Source: Deminuibacter sp966424055
GTDB taxonomy: Bacteria > Bacteroidota > Bacteroidia > Chitinophagales > Chitinophagaceae
NCBI GenBank assembly: GCA_966424055.1
Contig: CBJLMB010000009.1
Span: forward strand, 111,282 to 175,281
Length of the DNA: 64,000 bases
Direction: 5' to 3'
Part shown: positions 27,241 through 36,356 of the stretch, piece by piece
Position numbering within the stretch: the stretch's first letter is position 1
Layout of the letters: every line of letters starts with the position of its first letter
Position numbers and translations under genes: made by a program
Notes under the pieces: generated by a model
Told to the model about the DNA's origin: nothing
What the model saw: the letters and a program-made list of their open reading frames with translations, nothing else
Databases searched by the model: none

Positions 27241-29823
27241 CTAATCATTATCTTCCCCAGCTTTGCGGTCTGCTTTCAGGCCAAGGGCTTTTAAACCTTT
27301 TTGGTGTGCACCGAAATAAGCTTTGGGAAAAGGTTTGTCGCCATGTATGGTAGACCATACATATTCACTGAACAGCAATGCATCCTTATCGATCAGGTCG
27401 GGCCTGGAGAAATCCATTTTCTGTGTCAGTGGAGCTAGCCTGGCGGTGGTTTGGGTTTTGATCTTGTTTTTGGCGGGATTTAATTCATTGATAGCGATGG
27501 AAGGCTTCAGGCAATTATACGCCGTATAGTCAGGTTCTTGTTTAAAGCATGCTGTCATTAACGGTGCCGCTGCCACCAGCTGGTTCATCGGTGGTACGCC
27601 GAATATCTGGCAGATGGTATGCAATACAGATGATTGATTGTAAAAATGACTGATGATCGTGTCACGCTTTACCTGCGGACCTGCTACCATACATATGGAG
27701 CGGTGCCCATCCACATGGTCGGTGCCGCTTTGAGGATCATCTTCATTGATGAAAATAGCCATATCCTTCCAGAAAGAACTTTTTGAAAGCGCTTCCACCA
27801 CCCTGCCTGTTGCCCAGTCATTATCGGTTACATAGGCCCGGGGAGTGGGTGTTTCTTCGCTGTACCCGCTGGTATGGTCATTGGGCAGATAAACGATCAT
27901 AAATTCAGGCAGGCTCCCTGCTGCCTCGTATTCTTGCAGCGCTTTGATAAATACGTCAGCCCTAACCTGGTCGGTAATATTCATATTCCAGCCAGGATAA
28001 CGGAGGTCACTGTACTTTTCCAGCGTTTTCATTGCGTAGGAGCATTGGTACCGTGCTGAATCATTTTTATTTTTCCAGGCATTGTATACATCGGTCCAGC
28101 TTTTTCCTTTGGTTATTTCAGCGAGATCTGTTTCGCCAAAATTCCTGAATGAAATGCCTTTGCGTAGTAAATGATTCCAAATAAAACCACAACCTGCATA
28201 AGACAGGGGATCGGTTCCAAAGTCATAGGCGCAATGCCCATTGGAGAAATCTTTTTCATGGTAGGGAGTAGTAATTCCCTGGATGGCCCATTGGTGCCCA
28301 TCGCTCGAATTAACACCGTTGCAATAGTAATTGTCCAGCAATACAAATTGCTTTGCAAGTTCGTGCGTGTTGGGTGTTATCTCTTTTCCAAACTCAACCA
28401 GTGCAGGGTCGCAGTTGCCTTTGCCAAAATCACCCAGTACCTGGTCAAATTTTTTATTCTCTTTAATAATATACACTACATGTTTTATAGACGAGGGTTC
28501 GCCGGGATTATCTGGAACGGGTTTGGGTCTTGCAGTTGTATTGGTTCCGGCCTGTGCTCTTAGTAGTTCTATAAAATGAAATCCTTTACTGGCTACGGCT
28601 GTATAGGCGTCTAATTCAGCCTGGTTGCCGGGAAGGGGTACTTTTTGGATCTGTCCTTTCAGGGCTGTCACATTGCCGATAAATAGATTGTCTCCTGCAA
28701 TACTTATAGTGCCAGGAAAACCACCTGCTGCAATAAAACCATAAGGAGCTTTCTGTGGGGATGCCGGATCTATGAGCGCAATTGAATTATTGCCGGCATT
28801 GGCCGCGAACAGTGTTCGGCCATCAGGGCTGAATGCCAGTGCTGTTGTGAGGCTGCCATAGGGAAGAGATGGATCCGGTTTGGTGCTAATGGTGTGTATT
28901 ACTTTTAAAGTCTTTATATCTATCACACTAATGCCATCGCCACTCTCATCTGCAACATAAAGTAAATTGCCTTCAGGAGACAGCGTCATTGATTCCGGAT
29001 GGATGCGGGTAGCAATGTCTGCAATTTTTTTTCTTGACTGAATGTCTATTACAGTTATGGAGCCTCTCAATGCGACTGACCGTTCATCCACTGCCACATC
29101 TGTTCCGGCTGATTTTTCTGTTCTATCTCCTTTCCCGGGATGCGGACCGCCAAAATTGCTAACGAATGCGCGCTTTTTGTCTTTACTGATGATGACCGCA
29201 TAAGGACAAACGCCTACCGGGATCTTGTTTAATACCTTGCCTTTAGAGAGATCGACAACAGCGATCTCGTTTGTAATGGCAAGAGCAACAAGAGCGATAT
29301 TATTTTTACATAGCCCTATTCCTAATGGATTGGTCTTTTTATTATTAGCCGATAGATCGATTGTCTTGGTAAGTGTGAAAGCACCTGTTCTGCTAACATT
29401 GCCTGCATATAGGTTCTTTTGCAGACCGGTAAAATAAATAGTAGAATCATTATCGTCCACGGCAAGACCGTTCATGGAGCCGGATTCCTTATCAGGATAA
29501 TCGAAATTAGTAAGTGTTTTAAAATCGTTCGCATCAATAAAACTTAATTGCCCATTGTTTTTTGCAATAAGTATATGCTGTTGATGCGCGAATGACAGGT
29601 TCAATACCCTGGTTCCCTTTGTTAAGTCAAGGCTTTGCCCTGCGGGATCCAGTAATTGACCATTGGCCAGTAGTTTATCACCTGCCAAAGAATAGCTCCA
29701 GGTGTTATCTACCGGTTTTCTGATATCCTTATGCGGCTCCGCTACCTGCGCCTGTATGGTTTGTGCGGCCAGTAATAAGCAGGCAAAGATATTTTTGGTA
29801 GAAAAAGGCTGTCCCGTTTTCAT
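27241..29823 (-). CDS. Secreted YVTN beta-propeller / phosphoesterase fusion
   Basis: 860 residues with a signal peptide (IFACLLLAAQTIQAQ). The N-terminal ~400 residues are a YVTN-type seven-bladed propeller, with repeats such as KRAFVSNFGG, GNLLYVADESGDGISVIDIK and GRTLFAANAGNNSIALID. The C-terminal ~400 residues are a phosphoesterase domain (PF04185, acid phosphatase/phospholipase C-like): IKHVVYIIKENKKFDQVLGD, NYYCNGVNSSDGHQWAIQG, and the late metal-site motif IFINEDDPQSGTDHVDGHRS. It probably acts in the periplasm or at the cell surface; the substrate is unknown. A second PF04185 protein is encoded at 34148-35515. Confidence 0.9.
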   Translation of the reverse strand: MKTGQPFSTKNIFACLLLAAQTIQAQVAEPHKDIRKPVDNTWSYSLAGDKLLANGQLLDPAGQSLDLTKGTRVLNLSFAHQQHILIAKNNGQLSFIDANDFKTLTNFDYPDKESGSMNGLAVDDNDSTIYFTGLQKNLYAGNVSRTGAFTLTKTIDLSANNKKTNPLGIGLCKNNIALVALAITNEIAVVDLSKGKVLNKIPVGVCPYAVIISKDKKRAFVSNFGGPHPGKGDRTEKSAGTDVAVDERSVALRGSITVIDIQSRKKIADIATRIHPESMTLSPEGNLLYVADESGDGISVIDIKTLKVIHTISTKPDPSLPYGSLTTALAFSPDGRTLFAANAGNNSIALIDPASPQKAPYGFIAAGGFPGTISIAGDNLFIGNVTALKGQIQKVPLPGNQAELDAYTAVASKGFHFIELLRAQAGTNTTARPKPVPDNPGEPSSIKHVVYIIKENKKFDQVLGDFGKGNCDPALVEFGKEITPNTHELAKQFVLLDNYYCNGVNSSDGHQWAIQGITTPYHEKDFSNGHCAYDFGTDPLSYAGCGFIWNHLLRKGISFRNFGETDLAEITKGKSWTDVYNAWKNKNDSARYQCSYAMKTLEKYSDLRYPGWNMNITDQVRADVFIKALQEYEAAGSLPEFMIVYLPNDHTSGYSEETPTPRAYVTDNDWATGRVVEALSKSSFWKDMAIFINEDDPQSGTDHVDGHRSICMVAGPQVKRDTIISHFYNQSSVLHTICQIFGVPPMNQLVAAAPLMTACFKQEPDYTAYNCLKPSIAINELNPAKNKIKTQTTARLAPLTQKMDFSRPDLIDKDALLFSEYVWSTIHGDKPFPKAYFGAHQKGLKALGLKADRKAGEDND

Positions 29824-29985
29824 AGTATTTAAGTAAATATTAAAATGTTATCAAAGCATCTATCCGGAGTTGGGTATAACCTAAAAAATACACAGTAAAT
29901 TCAACCCCGGATGAACATGATGGGCAAAGATAATTTTAACAGCGGTAAAATATTGGTTAAGTTGTAGTTATGATTTTGATAGGTG

Positions 29986-30287
29986 TTATCTCGCGGAACA
30001 CGCAAAAAGCGCAGAAAGGAAGATCGTTTTCAGGATGGCCTTCCACCTCATAGCTGGAAGCTCATGGCTTGCAGCTATAAATACACTGGCTATCCTGCAG
30101 CTTGGGTTATAAGAGGATTATCTCGCGGAACACGCAAAAAACGCAGAAAGGAAGATCGTTTTCAGAATGGCCTTCCACCTCATAGCTGGAAGCTCATGGC
30201 TTGCAGTTATAGTACACTGATTATTTCGCAACTTGGGTTATAAGAGAAATCATCTCGCCGAATACGCAAAAAACGCAGAAAATAAGG
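29986..30287 (+). repeat. Interspersed repeat cluster A (two full copies and a partial third)
   Basis: Two nearly identical units begin at 29986 and 30118 (spacing 132 bases), each starting TTATCTCGCGGAACACGCAA, passing through CGCAGAAAGGAAGATCG and ATAGCTGGAAGCTCATGGCT, and ending CTTGGGTTATAAGAG. A truncated third copy at about 30249-30287 keeps only CTCGCCGAATACGC and AAACGCAGAAA. Inverted relatives lie at 35.7-36.0 kb. The units can be read as an open frame but do not look like a protein. Confidence 0.9.
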
Positions 30288-30375
30288 AATTTAACTATTG
30301 AGGGGATTATTTATTGGCTATGATAAAGAGAATCATAATGTCCACTTGAACTATCTTTAATAGTAAATCAGTGGT

Positions 30376-31244
30376 ATGATTTTTCAAGTAAAGTATTTTA
30401 GGAAAAAAAGCATATTCCCATTGGTTCTTTTATTGTTGCTGAGCACGTGTTTCCAAAGCGGCCTGGCGCAAAAAAGAAAACAATATGGTACCTTTCCGGA
30501 CTTTTTCCCGGACACCAGTCTGGCTAAACTTGTAGCACAAACGCTTCATAAAAGTGTTACTGATAAACAAGTGCGCAGGAATTGGCCAGTATAAAAGGGG
30601 AGTTTGTTTGTGGCCCGGGAGAGATGTCTGACCTAACCGGTATTGGATATTTAACAGGAATAAGCGCCTTTGACTGCTGCAAGAACCATGTTAAAAGAAT
30701 ACCGGCTGAGATTGGGAACCTGACGAAGCTGGTGTCATTAGATTTATGTAAAGCATATGAAGTTGAAACCATTCCGCCGGAGATAGGGCGTCTTACAAAA
30801 TTGCATTTTGTGCGCATTACTTTAACAAGTGTAAAAGTTATTCCCAAGGAAGTGGGCCGGTTGATAAATTTAGATACACTTTGGATAGGTAGCAATAGAT
30901 TAACATCGATACCAAAAGAGATTGGTAATTTAAAAAAGCTTGTTTCTCTCTATGTTGAATCCAGCAAATTGAAGACGGTGCCCGACGAAATCTGCAATGC
31001 CAGGTCATTAAAGTCCCTGAATTTAAGTTACTGTGAGTTAGAGCGGTTGCCGGAAAATATTGGCAACTTAAGTGAACTGCGATCATTGAACCTGTTCAGG
31101 AATAAGCTCAAATACCTGCCTAGAAGTATTGGTAAATTAAGCCATCTTACCCATTTGAACGTGTATGATAACTTCATGTTGAATGAAAATTATAAACATT
31201 ACTTACCGTTATCGCTGAGGAAGAGCACACACGAAAGCACTTAA
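30376..31244 (+). pseudogene. Leucine-rich-repeat secreted protein broken by a one-base frameshift
   Basis: The 5' part (30376-30594) encodes a signal peptide (IFPLVLLLLLSTCFQSGLAQ) and FPDTSLAKLVAQTLHKSVTD, the usual start of secreted LRR proteins. It ends in a stop soon after. The other frame continues the protein: TSAQELASIKGEF...LTGIGYLTGI, then about six LRR units such as IPAEIGNLTKLVSLDL and LPENIGNLSELRSLNLFRNK, to 31244. Adding one A to the AAA at 30565-30567 joins the two parts as SVTDKTSAQELASIKGEF. So this is either a recent pseudogene, a sequencing error in an A-run, or slippage. The joined protein would be about 290 residues; LRR proteins of this type bind partners on the cell surface. 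Confidence 0.85.
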
Positions 31245-31332
31245 AGCGTCAATATTGTGAGAGATGCTTTTTAACAGTGCTGAGCTAAGAGTGCTCCATA
31301 GCTTTTTATCTTAAAACCTCAATGAATACAGG

Positions 31333-31839
31333 CTATCCCAGTTTCGTGCCGGGTAATGAACCAGGATCAGGCATTCTATCCGCAAAAGCCATCGCCTCTG
31401 CAACACTGAACCGTTGTTTAAATGTGAACGCATATGGCGTAGGGCCGTTTGCTCTTATATAGGATAAACGCTGCTCTGCCTCTGCCACGGTGGGTAGATG
31501 GCCTGCTGGTATATACCATAGCGCCATCTGCATGTCCTGCATTTTCAGGAACCATTCTTTCCGTCTTTTCAGTATCCCGGCATGGGCAGTTTGATAGGTA
31601 TAGGTATATAAATCGTCTGTATTTTTCCATACAGACATATTTACCAGCAAGGTACTATCATCAAATATGCGGATTGCTGTAGCATTATTGCCATCCCCTT
31701 TCAGGCGCCACACAAATCCTTCACTGGCTTCTGCCAGTGCATTGATCTCATCGAGACGGTCTACAAAAGTTTGCATAACAGGGCTGTCTATAGGGCCGGC
31801 CATTCTGCCAATATTGATCTGGGCTATATGATAGGTCAT
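31333..31839 (-). CDS. DUF3291 domain protein
   Basis: 168 residues of the DUF3291 family, a ferredoxin-like (ABM-type) fold of unknown role. Typical features are the start YHIAQINIGRM, the strand GFVWRLKGDGNNATAIRIFD, LVNMSVWKNTDDLYTYTYQTAH, and MALWYIPAGHLPTVAEAEQR, with conserved His and Trp residues. It is divergent from an HxlR-type regulator with about 35 bases between the starts, so the regulator probably controls it. No signal peptide, so cytoplasmic. Confidence 0.85.
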   Translation of the reverse strand: MTYHIAQINIGRMAGPIDSPVMQTFVDRLDEINALAEASEGFVWRLKGDGNNATAIRIFDDSTLLVNMSVWKNTDDLYTYTYQTAHAGILKRRKEWFLKMQDMQMALWYIPAGHLPTVAEAEQRLSYIRANGPTPYAFTFKQRFSVAEAMAFADRMPDPGSLPGTKLG

Positions 31840-31855
31840 AAAAAAATTTTATTTT

Positions 31856-31863
31856 CAAAAGTA
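31856..31863 (-). promoter_or_regulatory. Candidate -7 box for the DUF3291 gene
   Basis: On the minus strand this reads TACTTTTG, a match to TAnnTTTG, 16 bases before the DUF3291 start. It also lies within the short region shared with the divergent HxlR gene. Confidence 0.35.
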
Positions 31864-31877
31864 AATTCACCGTGAAC

Positions 31878-32276
31878 ATGAGACAAGAGGTTACAAAAAG
31901 GTTACCTGCCAGGAAGCGGCAGTCGCACGATTATGATATAAAGAAATGCGCAGTGATCAGCGCATTGAAAATATTTGCCACCAAGTGGAAGCCCTGTATT
32001 ATTTGTTACCTGGCTAAAGATCCTATGCGGTATAACGACCTGTTTCGCATCATCCCGAATATCAGCAGGAAAATGCTTTCTGCGCACCTGCATGAATTGG
32101 AAAACGATGGTGTGATTATACGAAAACAGTACGATCCCAAGAAGCAGCATGTTGAATACCTGCTTTCGCCCAAAGGATATACGCTCATGGGCATGCTGGA
32201 AATGATACAGAACTGGGGTCTTGCCAATATTGAAGGTGTTGTATCTATTAAAGAGATGACCGAGGTTGTATTGTAA
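31878..32276 (+). CDS. HxlR family transcriptional regulator
   Basis: About 132 residues from the ATG at 31878; a GTG two codons earlier is an alternative. The winged helix of the HxlR family is clear: CAVISALKIFATKWKPCIIC, RYNDLFRIIPNISRKMLSAH, LHELENDGVIIRKQYDPKKQHVEY and LSPKGYTL. The Cys at the start of the first motif is the usual redox/effector-sensitive position. It is divergent from the DUF3291 gene, its likely target. Confidence 0.92.
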   Translation: MRQEVTKRLPARKRQSHDYDIKKCAVISALKIFATKWKPCIICYLAKDPMRYNDLFRIIPNISRKMLSAHLHELENDGVIIRKQYDPKKQHVEYLLSPKGYTLMGMLEMIQNWGLANIEGVVSIKEMTEVVL

Positions 32277-32296
32277 AAGAAATATTGTTAAGATGA

Positions 32297-34105
32297 TTAT
32301 AATACAGGCCTGCTGTTAAGACATTGAATGAAGGAGATCAGTTGTTGTTTTTCTGTGCTGGTAAGATGCAGCTGGCCTGCAGGCAGTGTCTGGTTGTTAA
32401 TGCTGATACCCGACCCGCTACCGCCACCCTTATCATAAAAATCAATCACTTCATCCAGCGTATGGAATATACCATTGTGCATATAAGGTGCTGTTCTGGC
32501 TGCATCCCGCACTGTTATGGTTTTAAATGAATGATGCAGCGAAGCTACTTTTACTATGCTGAATCTTCCTTCATCACTGTCAATGACCATGCTTGTTCTG
32601 GCTGAGGGTACGCCGATCACTTCAGTTTCCATCCGTACATACCTGGGCGGAAAATTGCCATTGAACAGCGGCATGTAATGACAGGTGGCGCATTTGGCCT
32701 TGCCCGTAAACAAGTTAAAACCGGCAATTTCACCAGCATCCATGGCAGTAGCCTTGCCGCGCATATAGTCATCAAAGCGGCTATTGAGTGATGTGAGACT
32801 GCGTATGTAAGAACCGATAGCATTGATTATTTCTGAAGTGTCGATGCCTTTGCGATCAGGCATAGGGAATGCAGCTGAAAATAACCGGCGGTACACCGCG
32901 TTTTGCCAAAGCCGTCCTGCTGCCTTGTTGATAGATCCATGCAGCTCGTCTTTATTGCGTACAACATCCGATACCTGGTCTTCCAGCGTTTTGGCACGCA
33001 GATCATAAAACTGCGCAGGCTGCAAAGCGGCATTGAGCAATGTGGGTGTATTGCGCCGTAATAACTGCTTACTGGACAGTGAGGTGTTTTTTACAAGCCC
33101 ATCTGTAAATGCCCTTTCGGGTTGATGGCAGGACTGGCAGCTCCTGATACCGTTTTTGGAAAGTACAGGATCGGAAAATAATTGTTTACCCAGCACAACT
33201 TTTTCACTGGTCATAAATGAAGCAGGATCCGGTGCATAGGCATTTACATTGAAGGCATTGGTATCAAACAGGGTTCTGGCATCCTGGTTAAGCAGGCGGT
33301 TGTAACGGGTAATATGAATACCCAGTTTTGTTTCCCAGTCTGTAATACCCGCACTAACCGGGTTGCCATAACGGGTGATGAATACAGCCCTGTCAAACGA
33401 ATTAAAATCCATGTGCTGCGATAAATAATCAGACGCGGCTGTTATTGCTTTCATCACCTGGTCTGCATGACCATCTGTGATGGAATGATATTGTTGCAGT
33501 GCTTCACTGATACCTTCAAGTGCGGCAGCGGATTCGGGCATGCTCTTTAGCGAAAGCGGGTTATCAAAACCGGTGATACCCAATGTAATGATCCTGAATA
33601 TTTCCTGTTTGGCAGCATCAAAAACCTGCCAGTCGAGAATATCTATATGAGTAAAATAGGAGCTACATTTATCGCAGCCGGATTGTAACTGTTTCAGTTG
33701 TTGTACCAGTGCGGCTTTGGCGGTAGTATCATACACGGGGAACAAATACCCTTCGATCACCTGCAACCCGGCAGGGTCTATCACCATGCCGGAAGATTCC
33801 ACTTCCTGAACCGGTGGTCCATTGATGCGTCTTGCTTCCAGTGGAGAAAAATATTCTGCAGCCCATTCAATTCTCTTATAAGCCAGTCTTGTTTGTAAAA
33901 ACAACTGCTGCAGCTGCTGTTCACCGGCGTCGCCTTTTTCAACAGCCTGCAGCAGGCGGTTCTTGGCTGCTGCAAAACTGTCAATCCGGGCAAGTAATTG
34001 CTGCGCAATTTTTTTCTCCCTGCTGCTTCGTGCTTCTTTGCAGGAAAAAAAAGCCAGCCCCCATACGGATGCGAGGAGCAATGATAGGCAGATCAGTTTC
34101 CGCAT
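32297..34105 (-). CDS. Dihaem cytochrome c peroxidase (MauG family) lipoprotein with extra N-terminal domain
   Basis: 602 residues. The N-terminus has a signal with a lipobox-like LAFFSC, so it is probably a lipoprotein. The first ~260 residues form a helical domain of unknown role with a CDKCSSYF pair. The C-terminal part is a cytochrome c peroxidase/MauG domain with two haem sites, RSCQSCHQPERAF and AKCATCHYMPLFNG, plus DARTLFDTNAFNVNAYAP and VRDAARTAPYMHNGIFHTLD, which carries a late Met haem ligand candidate. Such enzymes reduce peroxide or oxidise protein residues in the periplasm. It stands 42 bases downstream of a PF04185 phosphoesterase on the same strand and is probably co-transcribed with it. 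Confidence 0.92.
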   Translation of the reverse strand: MRKLICLSLLLASVWGLAFFSCKEARSSREKKIAQQLLARIDSFAAAKNRLLQAVEKGDAGEQQLQQLFLQTRLAYKRIEWAAEYFSPLEARRINGPPVQEVESSGMVIDPAGLQVIEGYLFPVYDTTAKAALVQQLKQLQSGCDKCSSYFTHIDILDWQVFDAAKQEIFRIITLGITGFDNPLSLKSMPESAAALEGISEALQQYHSITDGHADQVMKAITAASDYLSQHMDFNSFDRAVFITRYGNPVSAGITDWETKLGIHITRYNRLLNQDARTLFDTNAFNVNAYAPDPASFMTSEKVVLGKQLFSDPVLSKNGIRSCQSCHQPERAFTDGLVKNTSLSSKQLLRRNTPTLLNAALQPAQFYDLRAKTLEDQVSDVVRNKDELHGSINKAAGRLWQNAVYRRLFSAAFPMPDRKGIDTSEIINAIGSYIRSLTSLNSRFDDYMRGKATAMDAGEIAGFNLFTGKAKCATCHYMPLFNGNFPPRYVRMETEVIGVPSARTSMVIDSDEGRFSIVKVASLHHSFKTITVRDAARTAPYMHNGIFHTLDEVIDFYDKGGGSGSGISINNQTLPAGQLHLTSTEKQQLISFIQCLNSRPVL

Positions 34106-34147
34106 AGTTCCTGGAGGAAATAAAGCTGATTTGCAGCTATGCTATAA

Positions 34148-35515
34148 TTAGAAATCAAATGCATTCGATAGCGGGTTAGCATTCTGATCTCGGTCTGCCA
34201 GCGGTTTCAGGCCCCATCTTTTTTCAATAAAAGAAAGTATGCTCACTGTTTCATACTGCGTATGATCAACATATCCTTTTTTGGCAAAAGGCGAAATAAT
34301 AAGTGCAGGCACCCTTGTGCCCGGGCCCCATTTTTTATCGATCACCGGGGGAGCAACATGATCCCAGAAACCGCCGTTTTCATCATAAGTTACAATCACA
34401 ACTGCATTTTTCCCATTAGGGCCGTTCAATACTGCGTTGATCAGGTCAACAGTATGTTTTTCTCCATCCTGTACAGTGGAGTAACCGGGATGTTCATTAT
34501 TAAGCCCTAGTGGCTTTACAAAAGAAACGCTGGGCAGTGTGCCGTTTTGCGCAGCAGCCAGGAAATCGGCTTCATCTTTCAGGTGATCTTTTTTGGCCTG
34601 CGTGCCATCAGCATAATTGGAGAAATAGGCAAATGGCTGGTGATGAAACTGGAAACTGGGATCGGGATTACCCGCAAGTGCATTGTTCCAGCCACCTGCA
34701 TACCAGGCCCAGCTGATACTTTTCTCACTCAGCCTGTCGCCGATGGTGGGCAGTGTTTGGTTGGGTATCAGGGTAGCAACATTGGTACCTGATGGGTGAG
34801 GTGCATTCACTGTATAGCTGGTGTTCACCACGTATCCATCCGGCGTTACTGCGCCATCTTTAAGTAGCTTGCCCGATGCATCCACCTGGGCTACCATGCT
34901 TGAAGGAGCGCCCGGAAATACAGGGCTTGCCGCGGCGATAAGCCACATATGATTTAAGAAAGAACCACCGAATGCACTATGAAAGAAATTATCGCATAAA
35001 GTGTATTGCTGTGCCATACCCAGCAATGGTAAAAGACTTGTTTTGTAATATCCCTGCGATAAACCTGCAGTATTATTGTACAATGCGAACTTATCCATTT
35101 TGCCACCATCTATCTGCATCTGCTCCTGGTAATACCGGTGCAATACATCGGGTGTTTCCTGGTCGGCCGGTACATACTGGTCAATATTGAAATAATTGTT
35201 GGGCAGGTTGGTAGGAAAAGCACTGGTACCGGGGATTGCGGGTAAGTTGGTATATGGATTGCCGTTGGCATCTACCTGTGTTGTGTTGGATGCATTGGCA
35301 TCTGCCAGGCCCTTTGCGCCTGCAAACTGGCCGTAAAGATTGTCGAAGCTGTGGTTCTCCAGGTAGATGACCACCACATTATTGACACTATTGATTCCTG
35401 CTGCGGCGGTATGATTGGTTTTTTTGCAGGCAAAAATAAATGCGCCTGCAAGCAATACTACTGCAGTAGCGGCAACCAGCCGGCTTTTATTGACAACAGA
35501 AGATGTCTTTTTCAT
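34148..35515 (-). CDS. PF04185 phosphoesterase lipoprotein (acid phosphatase-like)
   Basis: 455 residues with a lipoprotein signal (VLLAGAFIFACKK). The phosphoesterase domain starts with NNVVVIYLENHSFDNLYGQF, whose E-N-H-S motif carries the nucleophile/metal site. It continues with FFHSAFGGSFLNHMWLIAAA and ends with IVTYDENGGFWDHVAPP and GPGTRVPALIISPFAKKGYV. Members are acid phosphatases or phospholipase C-like enzymes acting outside the cytoplasm. It is the first gene of a two-gene minus-strand operon with the MauG-type peroxidase. Confidence 0.93.
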   Translation of the reverse strand: MKKTSSVVNKSRLVAATAVVLLAGAFIFACKKTNHTAAAGINSVNNVVVIYLENHSFDNLYGQFAGAKGLADANASNTTQVDANGNPYTNLPAIPGTSAFPTNLPNNYFNIDQYVPADQETPDVLHRYYQEQMQIDGGKMDKFALYNNTAGLSQGYYKTSLLPLLGMAQQYTLCDNFFHSAFGGSFLNHMWLIAAASPVFPGAPSSMVAQVDASGKLLKDGAVTPDGYVVNTSYTVNAPHPSGTNVATLIPNQTLPTIGDRLSEKSISWAWYAGGWNNALAGNPDPSFQFHHQPFAYFSNYADGTQAKKDHLKDEADFLAAAQNGTLPSVSFVKPLGLNNEHPGYSTVQDGEKHTVDLINAVLNGPNGKNAVVIVTYDENGGFWDHVAPPVIDKKWGPGTRVPALIISPFAKKGYVDHTQYETVSILSFIEKRWGLKPLADRDQNANPLSNAFDF

Positions 35516-35702
35516 GGATCCGCGTGTTTTCGGCGTTTTGAAAGAATGGGTAAATAAATAGTATTCGTGTAAACTGTATGTGTACGGTATATTATCTTTT
35601 TACTAAGATTAGTGGACTTGCAGCCTGAATGAAACCCTATTTCCTCCAAAAAGCCCGACCCGGCGGGTGTTGCAGGAACCTGTGGGAGTAGTCAGTCGTT
35701 TT

Positions 35703-35996
35703 TATAGCTGCGGTCATAAGCTTCCGGCTATGAGTAGGAATGGATCGTTAAATAGAATAAAATTGTTTTGACAGGCAGCCTGAAAAACATCTTTCTTTCT
35801 GCGTTTTCCGCGTGTTCCGCGAGATGCATTTCTCGCAGCTCATCGCTATTAGCTTGAAGCTTTTACAGCGGTAAGCCATGAGCTTCCAGTTATGAGGCAG
35901 GCATGTTCTGTTAAATAGCATAAATTGTTTTGCGAGGCCATCCCGAAAATGATCATCCTTTCTGCGTTTTCTGCGTGTTCCGCGAGATGCATTTAT
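35703..35996 (-). repeat. Interspersed repeat cluster B (two copies, opposite orientation to cluster A)
   Basis: Two related units share TTTCTGCGTTTTCCGCGTGT / TTTCTGCGTTTTCTGCGTGT followed by TCCGCGAGATGCATTT, at 35798-35830 and 35961-35994 (spacing 163 bases). They also share the upstream stretch CATGAGCTTCCAGTTATGAG or its variant. Read on the minus strand they match the units at 29986 and 30118 (CTCGCGGAACACGCA, CGCAGAAAGGA, GGATGGCC). The two clusters are therefore inverted copies flanking 30.3-35.7 kb. Confidence 0.85.
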
Positions 35997-36085
35997 CCTG
36001 ACACCCCTTAATGAACGCATCACAAACAATTTACGTACCTGATCGACAGGGTTATTTACATGCCAAAAATACCAGAATACCGGTA

Positions 36086-36116
36086 TTGCTTTTAATAGTA
36101 AAAAGTATTAACCTTG
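36086..36116 (+). promoter_or_regulatory. Candidate promoter of the lanthipeptide precursors
   Basis: TTG at 36086-36088 and TAACCTTG at 36109-36116 with 20 bases between fit the Bacteroidota -33/-7 layout with one mismatch. It lies about 240 bases before the first precursor-like gene. Confidence 0.25.
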
Positions 36117-36308
36117 TAACCGCATTAAAAATTGAGCAGTAAAAAATAGTACACCGGTAATGCACAGGTTTTATTTCCCCGCTTATCCTGTTCATCCGGC
36201 TGGTTGGTTAACCGGATAGCTGAGCCGGGATCCATCCAATGAATAATATGAGCCGGCAACCTTCCAGGAAATGCACTGCGCCTTAAAAGCAGTACCAGGA
36301 TTGAATTA

Positions 36309-36333
36309 CCCGAAAACCTGCAATAGAGTAGGG
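36309..36333 (+). promoter_or_regulatory. Precursor-associated 25-nt box, copy 1
   Basis: The element reads CCCGAAAACCTG then CAATAGAGTAGGG. It differs by one base from copy 2 (37129-37153) and by a few from copy 3 (37644-37668). Each copy lies 23-26 bases before the ATG of a lanthipeptide precursor, so it is probably a shared 5' UTR or promoter element. Its GAGTAGGG end may act in translation initiation or binding of a regulator. Confidence 0.65.
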
Positions 36334-36356
36334 TTGCTAACATAAACCAAACGAGT

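Larger units (their letters stand above)
35516..36308. other. Non-coding region with repeats ahead of the lanthipeptide locus
   Basis: About 790 bases without a convincing gene. It contains the inverted relatives of the 30-kb repeat (35.70-36.00 kb). At 36086-36116 there is a TTG (36086-36088) and, 20 bases on, TAACCTTG (36109-36116), a near match to the Bacteroidota promoter pattern. It may be a promoter of the precursor genes. Confidence 0.5.

Noticed and set aside
29983..30243. Open frame within repeat cluster A
   Set aside because: It simply follows the two repeat units, giving the same peptide twice; the basic composition comes from the repeat.
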